A stretch of DNA of 34,558 nt, taken from contig JAHBMJ010001154.1 of NCBI GenBank assembly GCA_018398765.1, forward strand, positions 1 to 34,558. The letters are read 5' to 3'. The stretch comes from Chromera velia (lineage: Eukaryota; Sar; Chromeraceae). The notes under the pieces are model-generated. The model saw nothing but the letters and a program-made list of their open reading frames with translations. It was not told the origin of the DNA and searched no databases. Shown here in pieces: positions 8,130 through 17,220 of the stretch (positions within the stretch are counted from its first letter, which is position 1; every line of letters begins with the position of its first letter). The translations under genes and the position numbers were made by a program.

Positions 8130-10535
8130 ATGATCTTCCCTCTTGTCCCCTCCCCCCTCGACACTCTTCCCCCTCCCGTCCTTTCTCTTCTCCTCTTCCT
8201 AATGTGCAAGTCCCAAAGCAGTCAAAGATTTTGCCTCCGAAAAAACGACTGCGTTCTCCTTCTAAGAGCAAGAAGTCAAGAAGGAAAGAGCGAGGCCGCG
8301 AGAGAAAGGAAAAGTTCGATCGGGAGGTTGGACAGCATTGTCACTCGCAGTCTCGCTCAAAGCGACGTTCCTTTAATCAAAGAAAGAGCAACCGAAAGAA
8401 ACAATCGGACTCTATTCATGCCACAATGTTCTTTACTTCTTTTGTTGTGTCTCAGATGTTTACTCCTCCCTCCACCTCTACTCCCCCTCCTCCCTTTTTT
8501 TCTTTACGCTGGTGCTGGTAATTCTGACTCTCCCTTCGACGAAGTTTCTTTCCTTTGTGACCCTCTTCCTCCTCAACTCACGCAAATCTATTCAGATCAT
8601 TTCTCACCTGCAGTTTCTTCTGACTCAGTTGAGAAAGGAGGCCCTTTCTGTCTCTTTGGATCTCTTGCTTCAGAAGAGAACAGACTGACAGCAGAGAACC
8701 TCCAACGAACGTCTTTGTCTTCTTCTTCTCTTCCCCTCTCCTCTTCTATGCACGAACTTTTTTCTTTTAAAAGAAAGGCCACTGACCATTTTTCGTGTTG
8801 TTCTTCCTCAGCTGCTGTACGGGAGGAAGACGATGATCGGGATGAGATCTCATCTGCAGAGTACACATGTGTATCTTCAGTTTGTCTTTCCGAAAATTCC
8901 GATTCATCTGACTGCATCTTTGCCGACGTGCCCGACGGCAAGCATCCTAATAAGGTGAAAGTCAGTGCAGAATATGCACGTGAGTACCTGCAGTATATAC
9001 ATCAGGAAGTGGGGCACATTGGTGGAAAGGCTCTTTACGCTCTCGTCTCTCCGTATCTTGCCGTGGGAGGCCTGAGAAAAATGTGTGAAGAACTAAGAGC
9101 AGAGTGCAACACGTGCCTGCAACTCCAGGGTCTCCCAAGGCGCCTTCGTGGACAGAGAGGCTCTCATCTGAGAACTCGTGCCCCCCTGCAGCAGATAGCG
9201 GTGGACACAATTTTTCTGTATGGTCAACCTGTCTTGACGGTCATGTGTGAAGCGACAAGTTTCCTCATGGCCATCCCACTGAAAGACACGAAGGCAGAGA
9301 CTGCATGGAAAGCTTTTGAGGAAGGATGGTTGAGACCTTTTGGCTGTCCTCTCTCTTTTCGTGGGTTTGTAAAAACGGACAATGGGAGTGAATTCAAGGC
9401 TGTTTTCTCCTCCATGCTGGAGGACTTGGGAGTTAGACAGTTATGGATCCCCCCCGGTCTACCTCGGGCCAACGGGCTGCTCGAACATCGGTATGACGAT
9501 TTGAAACGTCTTGTCGAAGCAGCTCTTTTAGACAGAGGCCTAGAAAAACGGTACTTCCGTCAAGTTCTTCCTCGCTGTATGTCTCAACTCAACCTCCTTC
9601 CCTCTGTCAACTCTGATAAAAGATCTCCGTATGAACGTCTTACGTCTCAACGTCTTCTCCCTCCCTCTCTTGAATGCATGCTTGCTGAAGTTCACAAGAA
9701 AGGTCCGACAGCACTCTCTCCCCTGAATTTGACTGTTGGAGAAAGAGTGTATTGGAAGAACCCTCGAAAGACCTACCGCTCGCTCGACATCAAGTGGCGG
9801 CTCTTTGAAGTATCCTCTCTCGTCCCTCACTCCCGCTTCCTCGTCTATTTGACTCCCATCTCTGAGTCTGGAGAGAGACTGCAGAGTAAAGAGTATCTTG
9901 CCCACTCTTCTTGTTTTGTTCGTGCACCTTCTCACCCTCTCCCTTCTTTCTCCCGCCCTGCCCCAACTGATCGCCAGTCGCAGTCTGAGAGACCCCCTGA
10001 GACTAGAGGGGATCTCTTTATAGAGGTACCAAGTGATGACAGACCACAAGAACCAGCTCGGTCTGCAAGCGATCAGTCAAAAAAGAAATCTTCCTCTTCT
10101 TTCTCTTCTTCTTCCATTCCTTTTGCAGAAAGCATAGAGTTCAAAAGTCAAAAAGACTCGTTTCCCATTGGGTTGGCCTCAGCCGGCCCTCTCCCAATCA
10201 ATGAAAGAGAGGCACAGTCTTCAAAGGATTCTCGCTCACTTCCAGATGAAAGACAGACCGATGAAGTCAGAGCGGGAAAGAAATCTGTATCTCAGTCTGC
10301 CCATTCTTGCTCTTCTTCTTCTCATTCTTTTCCACGTATTCTTGAAGGAAAACCTATTTTTTTGTTTTCTGAGCCTGTCCTCCCTCAACCTCCCTCTTCC
10401 CAAAGAGAACCCAAGTCAGAAAAAGACACTAAACGCCAGAGTTTACTGACCCCTTCTCCTTCAGATGGAGAGGCGTGGCGTTTCACAATTCAGAGAAACC
10501 CAGAGCTGTTGAAGAAGTGTCCATTGATCTTCTAG
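8130..10535 (+). CDS. retrotransposon integrase (HHCC + rve core)
   Basis: This ORF encodes the enzyme that joins element cDNA to host DNA. After a Ser-rich leader of about 270 residues comes a zinc-binding module with His pair at nt 9000-9018 (HQEVGH) and CNTC at about 9108-9119. The rve core follows, with catalytic Asp at 9204-9206 (VDTIF), Asp at 9378-9380 (TDNGSEF) and Glu at 9483-9485 (NGLLEH). The last two have 34 residues between them, one fewer than the usual 35. SPYERL follows at about 9625, as in other copia integrases. The C-terminal 300 residues are Ser-rich and probably disordered. The ATG at 8130 directly follows a TGA, so this may be a polyprotein segment rather than a free ORF. 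The stop at 10533-10535 is TAG and the frame continues into RT. All catalytic residues are present. Confidence 0.92.
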   Translation: MIFPLVPSPLDTLPPPVLSLLLFLMCKSQSSQRFCLRKNDCVLLLRARSQEGKSEAARERKSSIGRLDSIVTRSLAQSDVPLIKERATERNNRTLFMPQCSLLLLLCLRCLLLPPPLLPLLPFFLYAGAGNSDSPFDEVSFLCDPLPPQLTQIYSDHFSPAVSSDSVEKGGPFCLFGSLASEENRLTAENLQRTSLSSSSLPLSSSMHELFSFKRKATDHFSCCSSSAAVREEDDDRDEISSAEYTCVSSVCLSENSDSSDCIFADVPDGKHPNKVKVSAEYAREYLQYIHQEVGHIGGKALYALVSPYLAVGGLRKMCEELRAECNTCLQLQGLPRRLRGQRGSHLRTRAPLQQIAVDTIFLYGQPVLTVMCEATSFLMAIPLKDTKAETAWKAFEEGWLRPFGCPLSFRGFVKTDNGSEFKAVFSSMLEDLGVRQLWIPPGLPRANGLLEHRYDDLKRLVEAALLDRGLEKRYFRQVLPRCMSQLNLLPSVNSDKRSPYERLTSQRLLPPSLECMLAEVHKKGPTALSPLNLTVGERVYWKNPRKTYRSLDIKWRLFEVSSLVPHSRFLVYLTPISESGERLQSKEYLAHSSCFVRAPSHPLPSFSRPAPTDRQSQSERPPETRGDLFIEVPSDDRPQEPARSASDQSKKKSSSSFSSSSIPFAESIEFKSQKDSFPIGLASAGPLPINEREAQSSKDSRSLPDERQTDEVRAGKKSVSQSAHSCSSSSHSFPRILEGKPIFLFSEPVLPQPPSSQREPKSEKDTKRQSLLTPSPSDGEAWRFTIQRNPELLKKCPLIF

Positions 10536-11714
10536 AAGGATGAGGAGCTGCAGAGAGGCATGGTTGGAAGGAAGGTTGGGGTATTGACAGATGGATTTCT
10601 TCTTGTGCATGTATGGGGGTCCTATTCACAAGGACAACTGTGTGAAAGAGTCCTTGCCCCACAGTTTCATCTTCCTAACAACACCATCTATTCCACCCTG
10701 ACTCCTTCACTCACTTGCCTTCCTCACATCCGAAAGGTGTCGCCTTCTTGTCTGAGAGAGTCAGAACTTTTCCTTTCTTCTTCTCGTTGCCTGCTTCCTG
10801 ATGCATGTGCAAAAATCGCAAAGCACCTTGACTCAGCCTCAATCTCTCGTCTTGGACTCAATCAGAGCAAGACAGCAGACACGATCAAAAAGACGGAGGA
10901 CTGGTTGAGAGAAGCACTCAAACTATCCCCCGATCTTACTCTTCGGGAGATAGAAACGGCGTCTACTGACATTCTATCAGACAGCGAGGAAGATAAATCG
11001 AATCAACTGATAGAAAGTGCTTTCTTTTGTCTTGATGGTCTAACTGACCCTTCACAGTTCCGAATTCCTCTTTACTCTTCTAATGTCCCCAGTCCCTCTC
11101 TCCCTGATCTGTCCTTCTCATCTTCGTCTTCTTCTTTTTCTTTTCCTTTGTCTTCCTCCCCGTCCTCTTCAGCAGCTGCAGAAGGAGAGAAACAGGCTCA
11201 TTGTTTTGCTACAGGAGCAACGCATCAAAAATTCTCAGTACGTCGCCTCTCTCCAGATCAAGTGACAGACTTTAAGGCAGCCAGGCAGAAGGAGTTAGAC
11301 AAATTTGAACGTTTTCGTATATTTAAGGCAGTTCCAGTTCAGTCGGTTCCCAAGGGTTCGGTCGTCTTGCCTACACTGTGGGTAGACACCTTGAAACTGA
11401 ATGATGAGGGTGAAAGGGAATTCAAGTCGAGATGGGTGATTCGGGGAGATCAGGACCCGCGAAAAGGTCTCGAGGTGGCAACTGACCCATGTCCGCCCGA
11501 GAATATTCACCTGATACTACTTGCAGCCCTCAGTAGCGCAGGTTTCAACCCGTCTTTCATCAGCACTGTAGACGTAGACAATGCATTTCTGCAAGCACCA
11601 ATGAATAACACAGTGTATGTACTCCCCCCAAAAGAACATCCTGACTATAGCAAAAAGCTCTGGCTGTTGCAGCGATGTATGTATGGACTCTCTGAAAGCC
11701 CCCTTCTTTTTTAG
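10536..11714 (+). CDS. reverse transcriptase, N-terminal part (RVT_2, Ty1/copia type)
   Basis: The frame continues from the integrase after one TAG; an ATG lies at 10560. A Ser-rich linker leads to the RVT_2 domain from about nt 11240 (FKAARQKELDKFERF, then LPTLWVDTLKLN and FKSRWVIRGD). The first catalytic Asp motif, DVDNAFLQAP, starts at 11571 and corresponds to DVKTAFL of copia RT. MYGLSESP near 11680 corresponds to LYGLKQ. A TAG at 11712-11714 falls two codons before a conserved Phe, at a position usually held by a polar residue such as Gln or Glu. The frame resumes at once with KFLESKLLKHGW, so this is a nonsense change inside one domain and not a gene end. Confidence 0.92.
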   Translation, partial: KDEELQRGMVGRKVGVLTDGFLLVHVWGSYSQGQLCERVLAPQFHLPNNTIYSTLTPSLTCLPHIRKVSPSCLRESELFLSSSRCLLPDACAKIAKHLDSASISRLGLNQSKTADTIKKTEDWLREALKLSPDLTLREIETASTDILSDSEEDKSNQLIESAFFCLDGLTDPSQFRIPLYSSNVPSPSLPDLSFSSSSSSFSFPLSSSPSSSAAAEGEKQAHCFATGATHQKFSVRRLSPDQVTDFKAARQKELDKFERFRIFKAVPVQSVPKGSVVLPTLWVDTLKLNDEGEREFKSRWVIRGDQDPRKGLEVATDPCPPENIHLILLAALSSAGFNPSFISTVDVDNAFLQAPMNNTVYVLPPKEHPDYSKKLWLLQRCMYGLSESPLLF

Positions 11715-12581
11715 AAATTTCTTGAATCAAAACTTCTCAAACATGGATGGGTGAAATCTCCCCTCCGGGGAATTTGGTGGAAACTGTCGACTGACGGGGA
11801 AGTGCTTGCATTGATGTCTCTCTATGTCGACGATGTCTGTGTTACCAGTCTCAGTGGCCCAGCAGAGAGCCATCTGCAGGAGATTATGCAAGAGGTCAAA
11901 TGTAAGCAGATCAGACCACTGCAGAGGTATGTTGGAGTGTCCTATGAGGTCATAAAGGATGAGATCTGGTGCTCACAGGAGTCTTATGCAGCTAGTCTGA
12001 ATGACGGAGGTGTCAGACCCCTGGTCAATCCCATCCCTGACGTAGCAAGAAAGCAAGCAAACACTTCCCCTCCCCTGAATAAGAAAGAAACAAAAGCCTT
12101 CCAACAGAGTCTTGGTGAGCTTTCTTACCTGGCCTCTTTCACGCGTCCTGATTTGGCATACGGCACAAGTCACATGGCACAGTGGAATGCCGTTCCGACC
12201 GTAAATGCTTTTAGATGGCTCCAGCGACTTGTCTTCTGGGCTCGTGTACACTCCCTCCGTGGAGTGGCAGTTCCTCGCTCTCCCAGAGCAGAGCCCCTGC
12301 ATGTTGAATTACATACTGATGCATCTTTTGGCACCCCAGCCCATCCCAAGCCTCAAATCGGGTGGGTACTCACCGTCTGTGGATGTCCTCTTGCCTGGAA
12401 GTCCATCAAACCGAAAAAGGTAGCAAAATCTACAACGGATGCGGAATTCATTGCTGCAGAGAACGGGGTCGAACTTCTCTCCTCTCTCCTCCCTTTTTTT
12501 GAGAAGCTTTGGCCGAAAGTACACAGAACCCTTTGGTCTGACAGTCACGATCTCGTATCCCTGGTTGGTCAACCCGTCTAA
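11715..12581 (+). CDS. reverse transcriptase C-terminal part plus RNase H
   Basis: This continues the RT domain in the same frame. The YVDD polymerase motif is at 11823-11834. The RT thumb and connection follow, including the conserved LGELSYLASFTRPDLAY region near 12110-12160. RNase H of the copia type comes next: HTDASF with Asp at 12318, DAEFIAA with Glu at 12444, and WSDSHD with Asp at 12540. These are the metal-binding residues that cut RNA in the RNA-DNA hybrid. A TAA at 12579-12581 interrupts RNase H before its last helix, which is found in frame just downstream. The element therefore keeps every catalytic residue I can check but not an open frame. Confidence 0.92.
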   Translation, partial: KFLESKLLKHGWVKSPLRGIWWKLSTDGEVLALMSLYVDDVCVTSLSGPAESHLQEIMQEVKCKQIRPLQRYVGVSYEVIKDEIWCSQESYAASLNDGGVRPLVNPIPDVARKQANTSPPLNKKETKAFQQSLGELSYLASFTRPDLAYGTSHMAQWNAVPTVNAFRWLQRLVFWARVHSLRGVAVPRSPRAEPLHVELHTDASFGTPAHPKPQIGWVLTVCGCPLAWKSIKPKKVAKSTTDAEFIAAENGVELLSSLLPFFEKLWPKVHRTLWSDSHDLVSLVGQPV

Positions 12582-12944
12582 TCTGGTGCGAGGGCAACTC
12601 AACAGTCTCTTGCCGCTGAAATCGACGACCTGCGAGAGAGAAAAGTAGTAGAGACGTCTCTAGTCAGCATCTTGCAGAAAGCAGTGCACCAGGATGTTCA
12701 AGAGAAGTTCATTGCCCTTGAGCATATCTCGACTGTCCGGAACCTTGCTGACCCTCTCACAAAGGGAAAGAGTACGCATGAGCTCTACCGACTGTTAGAA
12801 CAGAAGGGAAAGGAAGCGCGGAAGGGTGCGATATGTCCTCCTCCTGACCCACAAAGGAGGCCTATTCTTTTGCAACCTGACCTTCAAGCAGAAGTGTCAG
12901 TGTTCTTCGAGAATGTGAACCGAGCTCAAACCACTTTCTCATAA
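12582..12944 (+). CDS. RNase H C-terminal tail of the copia polyprotein
   Basis: The same frame stays open after the TAA at 12579 for 120 codons. It contains the region that ends copia RNase H: a charged helix (AAEIDDLRERKVVE), then IALEHISTVRNLADPLTKG, which matches the conserved IxTxxNxADxLTK motif. The TAA at 12942-12944 may be the true end of pol, because what follows has a different character. No ATG lies at the start, in line with it being a polyprotein fragment. Confidence 0.88.
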   Translation, partial: SGARATQQSLAAEIDDLRERKVVETSLVSILQKAVHQDVQEKFIALEHISTVRNLADPLTKGKSTHELYRLLEQKGKEARKGAICPPPDPQRRPILLQPDLQAEVSVFFENVNRAQTTFS

Positions 12945-13043
12945 TTTTTCCCATGCTTTCCCCTCATCTGTCCGACTCGTGCTCTTCGTGATGCATCTGT
13001 GACTCCTCTCTCAGCCTTTCACTTCCGCACGCTCTCCCTTGCC

Positions 13044-13301
13044 ATGGCTTGCTCAGTTTGCCATCAGATAGGACATTCATCCGACACATGCCCTGATGTG
13101 GAGGCAGAACGCAAGGGAAGAAAGGAACTCTACCTTGAGCGAGCGGGACGTAATGGCAAAGGGTGCACGTTCTGTGTTGCGATTGGCTTCCTCAGCAAGG
13201 CCCATCGAGCAGCAGATCACGCGGTTGACCAGAGAATGCCTCCAACCACACCGGCTCCTGTCACTCCGATTGGGCGCCTGGTGCGGCCTCAAATCCTCTA
13301 G
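13044..13301 (+). CDS. small CCHC zinc-knuckle protein at the 3' end of the element
   Basis: An 85-residue ORF with a strong initiation context (GCCATGG at 13041-13047), ending in TAG at 13299. It begins MACSVCHQIGHSSDTCPD, a perfect CxxCxxxxHxxxxC zinc knuckle like that of retroviral and copia nucleocapsid. A second cluster follows, CTFC then nine residues, H, four residues, H. The frame is also open upstream to the pol stop at 12942, so it could be read as a pol extension. Zinc knuckles bind RNA and are normally at the end of Gag, and none is visible in the gag-like region here. A nucleic-acid chaperone role is likely but inferred. The gag-only element at 24-27 kb has a comparable pair of zinc clusters. 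Confidence 0.7.
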   Translation: MACSVCHQIGHSSDTCPDVEAERKGRKELYLERAGRNGKGCTFCVAIGFLSKAHRAADHAVDQRMPPTTPAPVTPIGRLVRPQIL

Positions 13302-16300
13302 AGTGCACCCTTCGAGACCTGCATGAATGCATGAATGCATGGCATTTGCTTCATTTTTTCTTCCTCTCCCTCTTCTCTTCCTATGCATGCATTCCTCTCT
13401 CTCATTGTGTATATCAACAAAGACCAGGCCTGGCAACACCACAATGAAATTGAATGCCTCTCTTGAATGTCTCCTCCCCTTTCTTCTTTCTTTGAATATA
13501 TATTGTTTCCTTCTCTCACTGCAACTGCACAACCCCAATTCAACCTCCACTTGAATTCCACACAAGCCATAAAGTGAAGGAGGGGCGCTCGAAAAAGAGA
13601 TTGAAAAAGAATGAATAAAGTGAAGGAGGGGTGATCCCCCGCAAAAACATTGACAAAGTGAAGGAGGGGCCCTTTCTCACAGTTTTTTCCTTCACACAAA
13701 CAAACCTGCATGCGATTTTTTCGGTCACTCCATGTATGCATGGAGCTTGACTACAAAGAACCATAAAGTGAAGGAGGGGGCGGCGCGACGAAGCGCTATG
13801 CCCTTCCTCCGGAAGACAAAAGAAGGAATACAGACAGCTGCCACAAGAAAGACCAAGTGAGTCAATGGCATGAAGGGAGGGGGACGCCTCACCCTTTGCC
13901 TGGCAGACTGACTCTGACCTCTCTTCTCTTCTCTGCTTGTTTCTCTTCTCTTCTTTTCTCTTCTTTTCTGTGTTTCGATTGTTTCTTCTTCCTCACCCGG
14001 CCGGGACCCCTCCCCCTCCTTTTTTGTCATGATTTGTCTTTCTCCCCTTTTGAAACAGCTAACCATAAGAATCAAGCCACTTTTTTCTCTTCAGTTTTTT
14101 CCTTTTTCTGACACTTCTCTTCTTACGTCTGACTGAATAAGCGATCGATCATTTATCCTTCTGTCCCACTGTGCACCCTCTTCTCTCTTCCCAATGAATA
14201 CATTTGTGTATATAAATGTATACATACAAGTGAAAAAGAAAAAGACATTTGATTCCTGCAAGACCATGACGAAGAAAAGAAAGTGCGAGACTGTCAGTCG
14301 AACCTACCCGTCTCTTGGCAGACCTTTGCACCCAGCCAATGCATGTCTTCTCTCCCTCTTCTCCTCTTCTGCGAACACAAGCAGGACGAATGCATGAATG
14401 ATTCTGGTGGTTAGCCCTCAGGCCGAGCAAGAATCTGGTTTCTCTCTGTGCCTTCTCTTCTTAGACTCTAATCTCGACTGCTGCCGATAATCCTACAAAA
14501 AGAAAAATGCCCTCAAAGGAGTCCACGTCAAAGCATCAGGTGTCCCCCCACCAATTGTGCAAGACTCCCCAACGGCAGCATATATAAACATTTTTGTCGA
14601 GACTGGATTCGAAAGAAAGAAAGCTGGAGGAAACGGATTCACCACTGGAGTTCTTCTTGCATTTTGACCTGTTGTGTATTTGTTATGGAGGTTCCCTTTT
14701 TTCTTCAGTTTTGTCTTCAGAAGAAAAGAGCAGTCAAAAAGAAGCAGGGAAAGGAAAAAGATGACCACGTCGAGTTTGCACTAACCGGTCAAGTCTATAC
14801 CTCTTGTGTCTCCATATATCTCCCCTTCCTTCCTTCCCGATTACGTAAGTGTCAGAAAGAATAAAAAGGACTGACAAGACGTACTAATAGCTGCAGCTCG
14901 AAGATCTGCAGTCTTTCCTCGTTACCTGCAGTCAAAAGACATATGAACGTGCGAAATGAGACAAGAGAATTCATGTAAGCATGCGTGATCTTAATGTTTC
15001 TCTCCCCTTTTTCTCATCCCCGGTCTCAACGGAGTTTGATGCATAGAATTACTTGGCCACTTCATGAAAAAGTGGCTACGGTCTTCCTTTTTTTTTCTTT
15101 GTTTTCTGTTGGCTGATCTAGGTACCTTGCCCTTATCGATCTACCAATTCGCTTTTCTTTGTGTGGTCTCCCCAAACTTGAGAGAAATTGCCGACTTGAC
15201 CTCCCTTCCCCCATACCGCCCTCCTTTTCTCACAACTGTCAAGCCTGGCTTTCTCTCTCTCACTGGAAGATTACCAAAAGAAAGAGTTCCTAACTTCTCC
15301 TTTCCTGACGCTCCCCCTTTTCTTTCAATCCCTTCGTCCCCGGTACCATAACATCATGCGAATTTTGAGGACAGTGTGAATGCATGCATGATGCGGAATG
15401 ATGGTGTTTGTGAATGAATCATCACCACACCCACCCACATCATAATCAACTCAACCAACCGGTTTGTCTTGCCACTAAGTCATCATTTGAAGGATCCTCT
15501 ATGACATACACAAAGCTAGAAAGACACGCGAACGGACCTGGTTGCTGGTAGATGATGGAAGTAGGAAGATGGTGATGACATGCGATTCGGAACTGGCGCC
15601 GTCTCCTTGTCCATCTCATTGCCCCCCCCCCCTTTCTCCCCTTCCTCATCACCAACCTTTCTCCTTTCTCCTCAGCCCTGTCCTCCCTCAGAAGCGAGAC
15701 GAGAAGCCAGGAAATGTAGTGGAAAGAGCGTTTAAGACGGAAAGCAAAAAGAAAGGCGGTGTAGCTGATAAAGCTCACCTCAATCTGCTCTTCTCCTATC
15801 TATGTCCCTTTCTTCCCTTTCATCTTCCACTCAGCCTTCCACACATAGAAAAAGCACCGTCTCACACCTTCAAAAGGGAGAGGACATTTACTTGAACCAC
15901 ATACGAAAGGGGCAGGAAGTTTGGAAAGAATAAGATCCGTCTACCAGGTTGAAGAAAGCCATAAACATGCATGCATGAACAAGAAATTCGCGCGCACTGC
16001 GCGCGTCAGATGCATAACTATGCCTTGCAGGATTCATTTTCAAGCCCCACAAGCAGGATTGCAGCCGGGGCCTCCGACTGTGGCGGGCCTCAAAGCAACG
16101 AGCTCGAAGCTATGAGTTCCTCGCACGTTTGGACCCGCCAAAAGTGAATGGAGGGGACTGAGAATGTCGCGGCCGGCGCGGCGGGCGGCCTGCCTGGAGT
16201 TTTGGACCCTAGGTGGCGCTGGTTACCCTCTATGTAGACAACAACGTTTCGGAACCTCGGGCCACTGCGGTATCGAATCGGGTTTCAGAAAAAAACATGG

Positions 16301-17220
16301 TCTGCAGCAATTGGAACAATCCAAACCGCTAGAAATTCATGGATTCAGCTAGTTTGATTGAGACTTCTAGCAGTTCGATGGATCGATCTAGTATTGACAT
16401 TCTCTTTACCTATATGAACCTGAATAGATCGTGTGCCTGTATATATGTGTAAGTGGGTTCCCTCCGAAGGAAACGTCTTCGGAAGGTAGGTTATTCATCT
16501 ACCAATATAATTAACGTTAGGCTGCTGCCTGCCCTGCCGATGGGGTCCCCCCCCCCCATCTAAAAGAGATTTTACACCCCTATCTATAATAGAGATTCTA
16601 GATAATCGATAGTCTCTTCCAACAGCTGAGATCTTATATTGTCTGTGCACAAATGTGTTGGTAGGAGCACACGGTCAATGTACCATAATCCAGTACAATC
16701 CAATGGGCTGCTGTCTGATTCAATTGGAATTTATCGTAAGGCTGCTCTAGAAACACTGTCTGCGGCGGTGGGTGTTGAAATTAATTTGAAAACACGCGAC
16801 GCGCGGGCCCGGCCGGCCCCGCCCCGCCCGCCGCTAAGAATGCAGGGCCGGACCGACTCCGACCGAGTCTTTGCAATGTTTGCGTCATTGCCAGCAGCTA
16901 GTTTGATTCTGTCAGACTCTCCGTGCAAGAGGCATCTTGTGTTATTAATGTACAGCTGGATCAAATTTGTTTTACTGCTGTTCAACCCACTTCACCTCTG
17001 ATACTTTCGAGAATTTGCTGAGATCAGTCAGACTTTCACCCGTCACTGTCCATTTTGTTCTCCCGTCTCTCTCCAGTATCTTTGAACTTAAACCGAAGAG
17101 AGGCGCACGCGTGCCCTTCTTTTGTGATCTTTTCCCGCGAGCAACATCTGCTCAGAATTCTTTCAAATCCCTTCCTTGCCACAGCCTGAAAAAAGCCTGA
17201 AACAGAAAAGCCTCTCGAGG
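13302..17220. other. gene-poor stretch, probable 3' LTR and transposon debris
   Basis: No convincing gene on either strand. It holds the polypurine copies, CT-rich tracts (13900-14110), TGCATGCA-type palindromes (about 13383, 15380 and 15966) and a short coding-like fragment at 14491-14667 (58 codons, no ATG, function unknown). A GCGCGC-ACT-GCGCGC hairpin lies near 15991. An AT-rich block (16330-16780) is bounded by very GC-rich patches (16160-16200 and 16795-16845). Those patches look roughly inverted to each other, but I cannot show terminal repeats. Confidence 0.6.
13571..13779 (+). repeat. four copies of a polypurine motif, probable PPT of the copia element
   Basis: AAAGTGAAGGAGGGG occurs exactly at 13571-13585, 13617-13631, 13655-13669 and 13765-13779. 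Three copies have TAAAGTG or CATAAAGTG at the left. Polypurine tracts prime plus-strand synthesis and lie directly before the 3' LTR. The second copy is followed at once by TG (TGATCCCCC at 13632), the usual first bases of an LTR. With no 5' LTR in the window I cannot confirm the LTR start. Confidence 0.6.

Larger units (their letters stand above)
1..13301 (+). mobile_element. Ty1/copia-type LTR retrotransposon, large, 5' end outside window, degenerate
   Basis: The domain order gag-like region, integrase, reverse transcriptase, RNase H is that of Ty1/copia (Pseudoviridae-like) elements; Ty3/gypsy elements carry integrase last. Integrase has its zinc-binding module and D,D,E residues, RT has YVDD at 11823-11834, and RNase H has D, E and D. 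The coding region exceeds 12.9 kb, against roughly 4-5 kb in a usual copia element, because about 8 kb precedes the integrase. Frame 1 is used from nt 1 to about 4.9 kb and frame 3 from about 4.93 kb to 13.3 kb. Single stops interrupt at 628, 1306, 4669, 7239, 8052, 8127, 10533, 11712, 12579 and 12942. No 5' LTR or primer site is visible. Polypurine motifs from 13571 probably mark the 3' end, so the 3' boundary is approximate. Confidence 0.88.

Noticed and set aside
628-12944. Nuclear genetic code with reassigned stop codons
   Set aside because: TAA, TAG and TGA all appear inside frames, but mainly in mobile and repeat sequences. The joined exons of the coiled-coil gene carry no internal stop over 715 codons and end normally. 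Decay or mutation of the elements is simpler.
13298-13741. Minus-strand ORFs over the polypurine repeats
   Set aside because: Their apparent repeated peptide (PSFTL, PLLHF) is just the reverse reading of the 15-bp purine motif.
15064-15351. 95-codon ORF with a hydrophobic start resembling a signal peptide
   Set aside because: Flanked by CT-rich low-complexity DNA, no splice partners and no family resemblance; probably chance.
16160-16850. DNA transposon with GC-rich terminal inverted repeats
   Set aside because: The GC-rich patches at each end look inverted, but similarity is explained by base composition; no clear aligned termini or target duplication.
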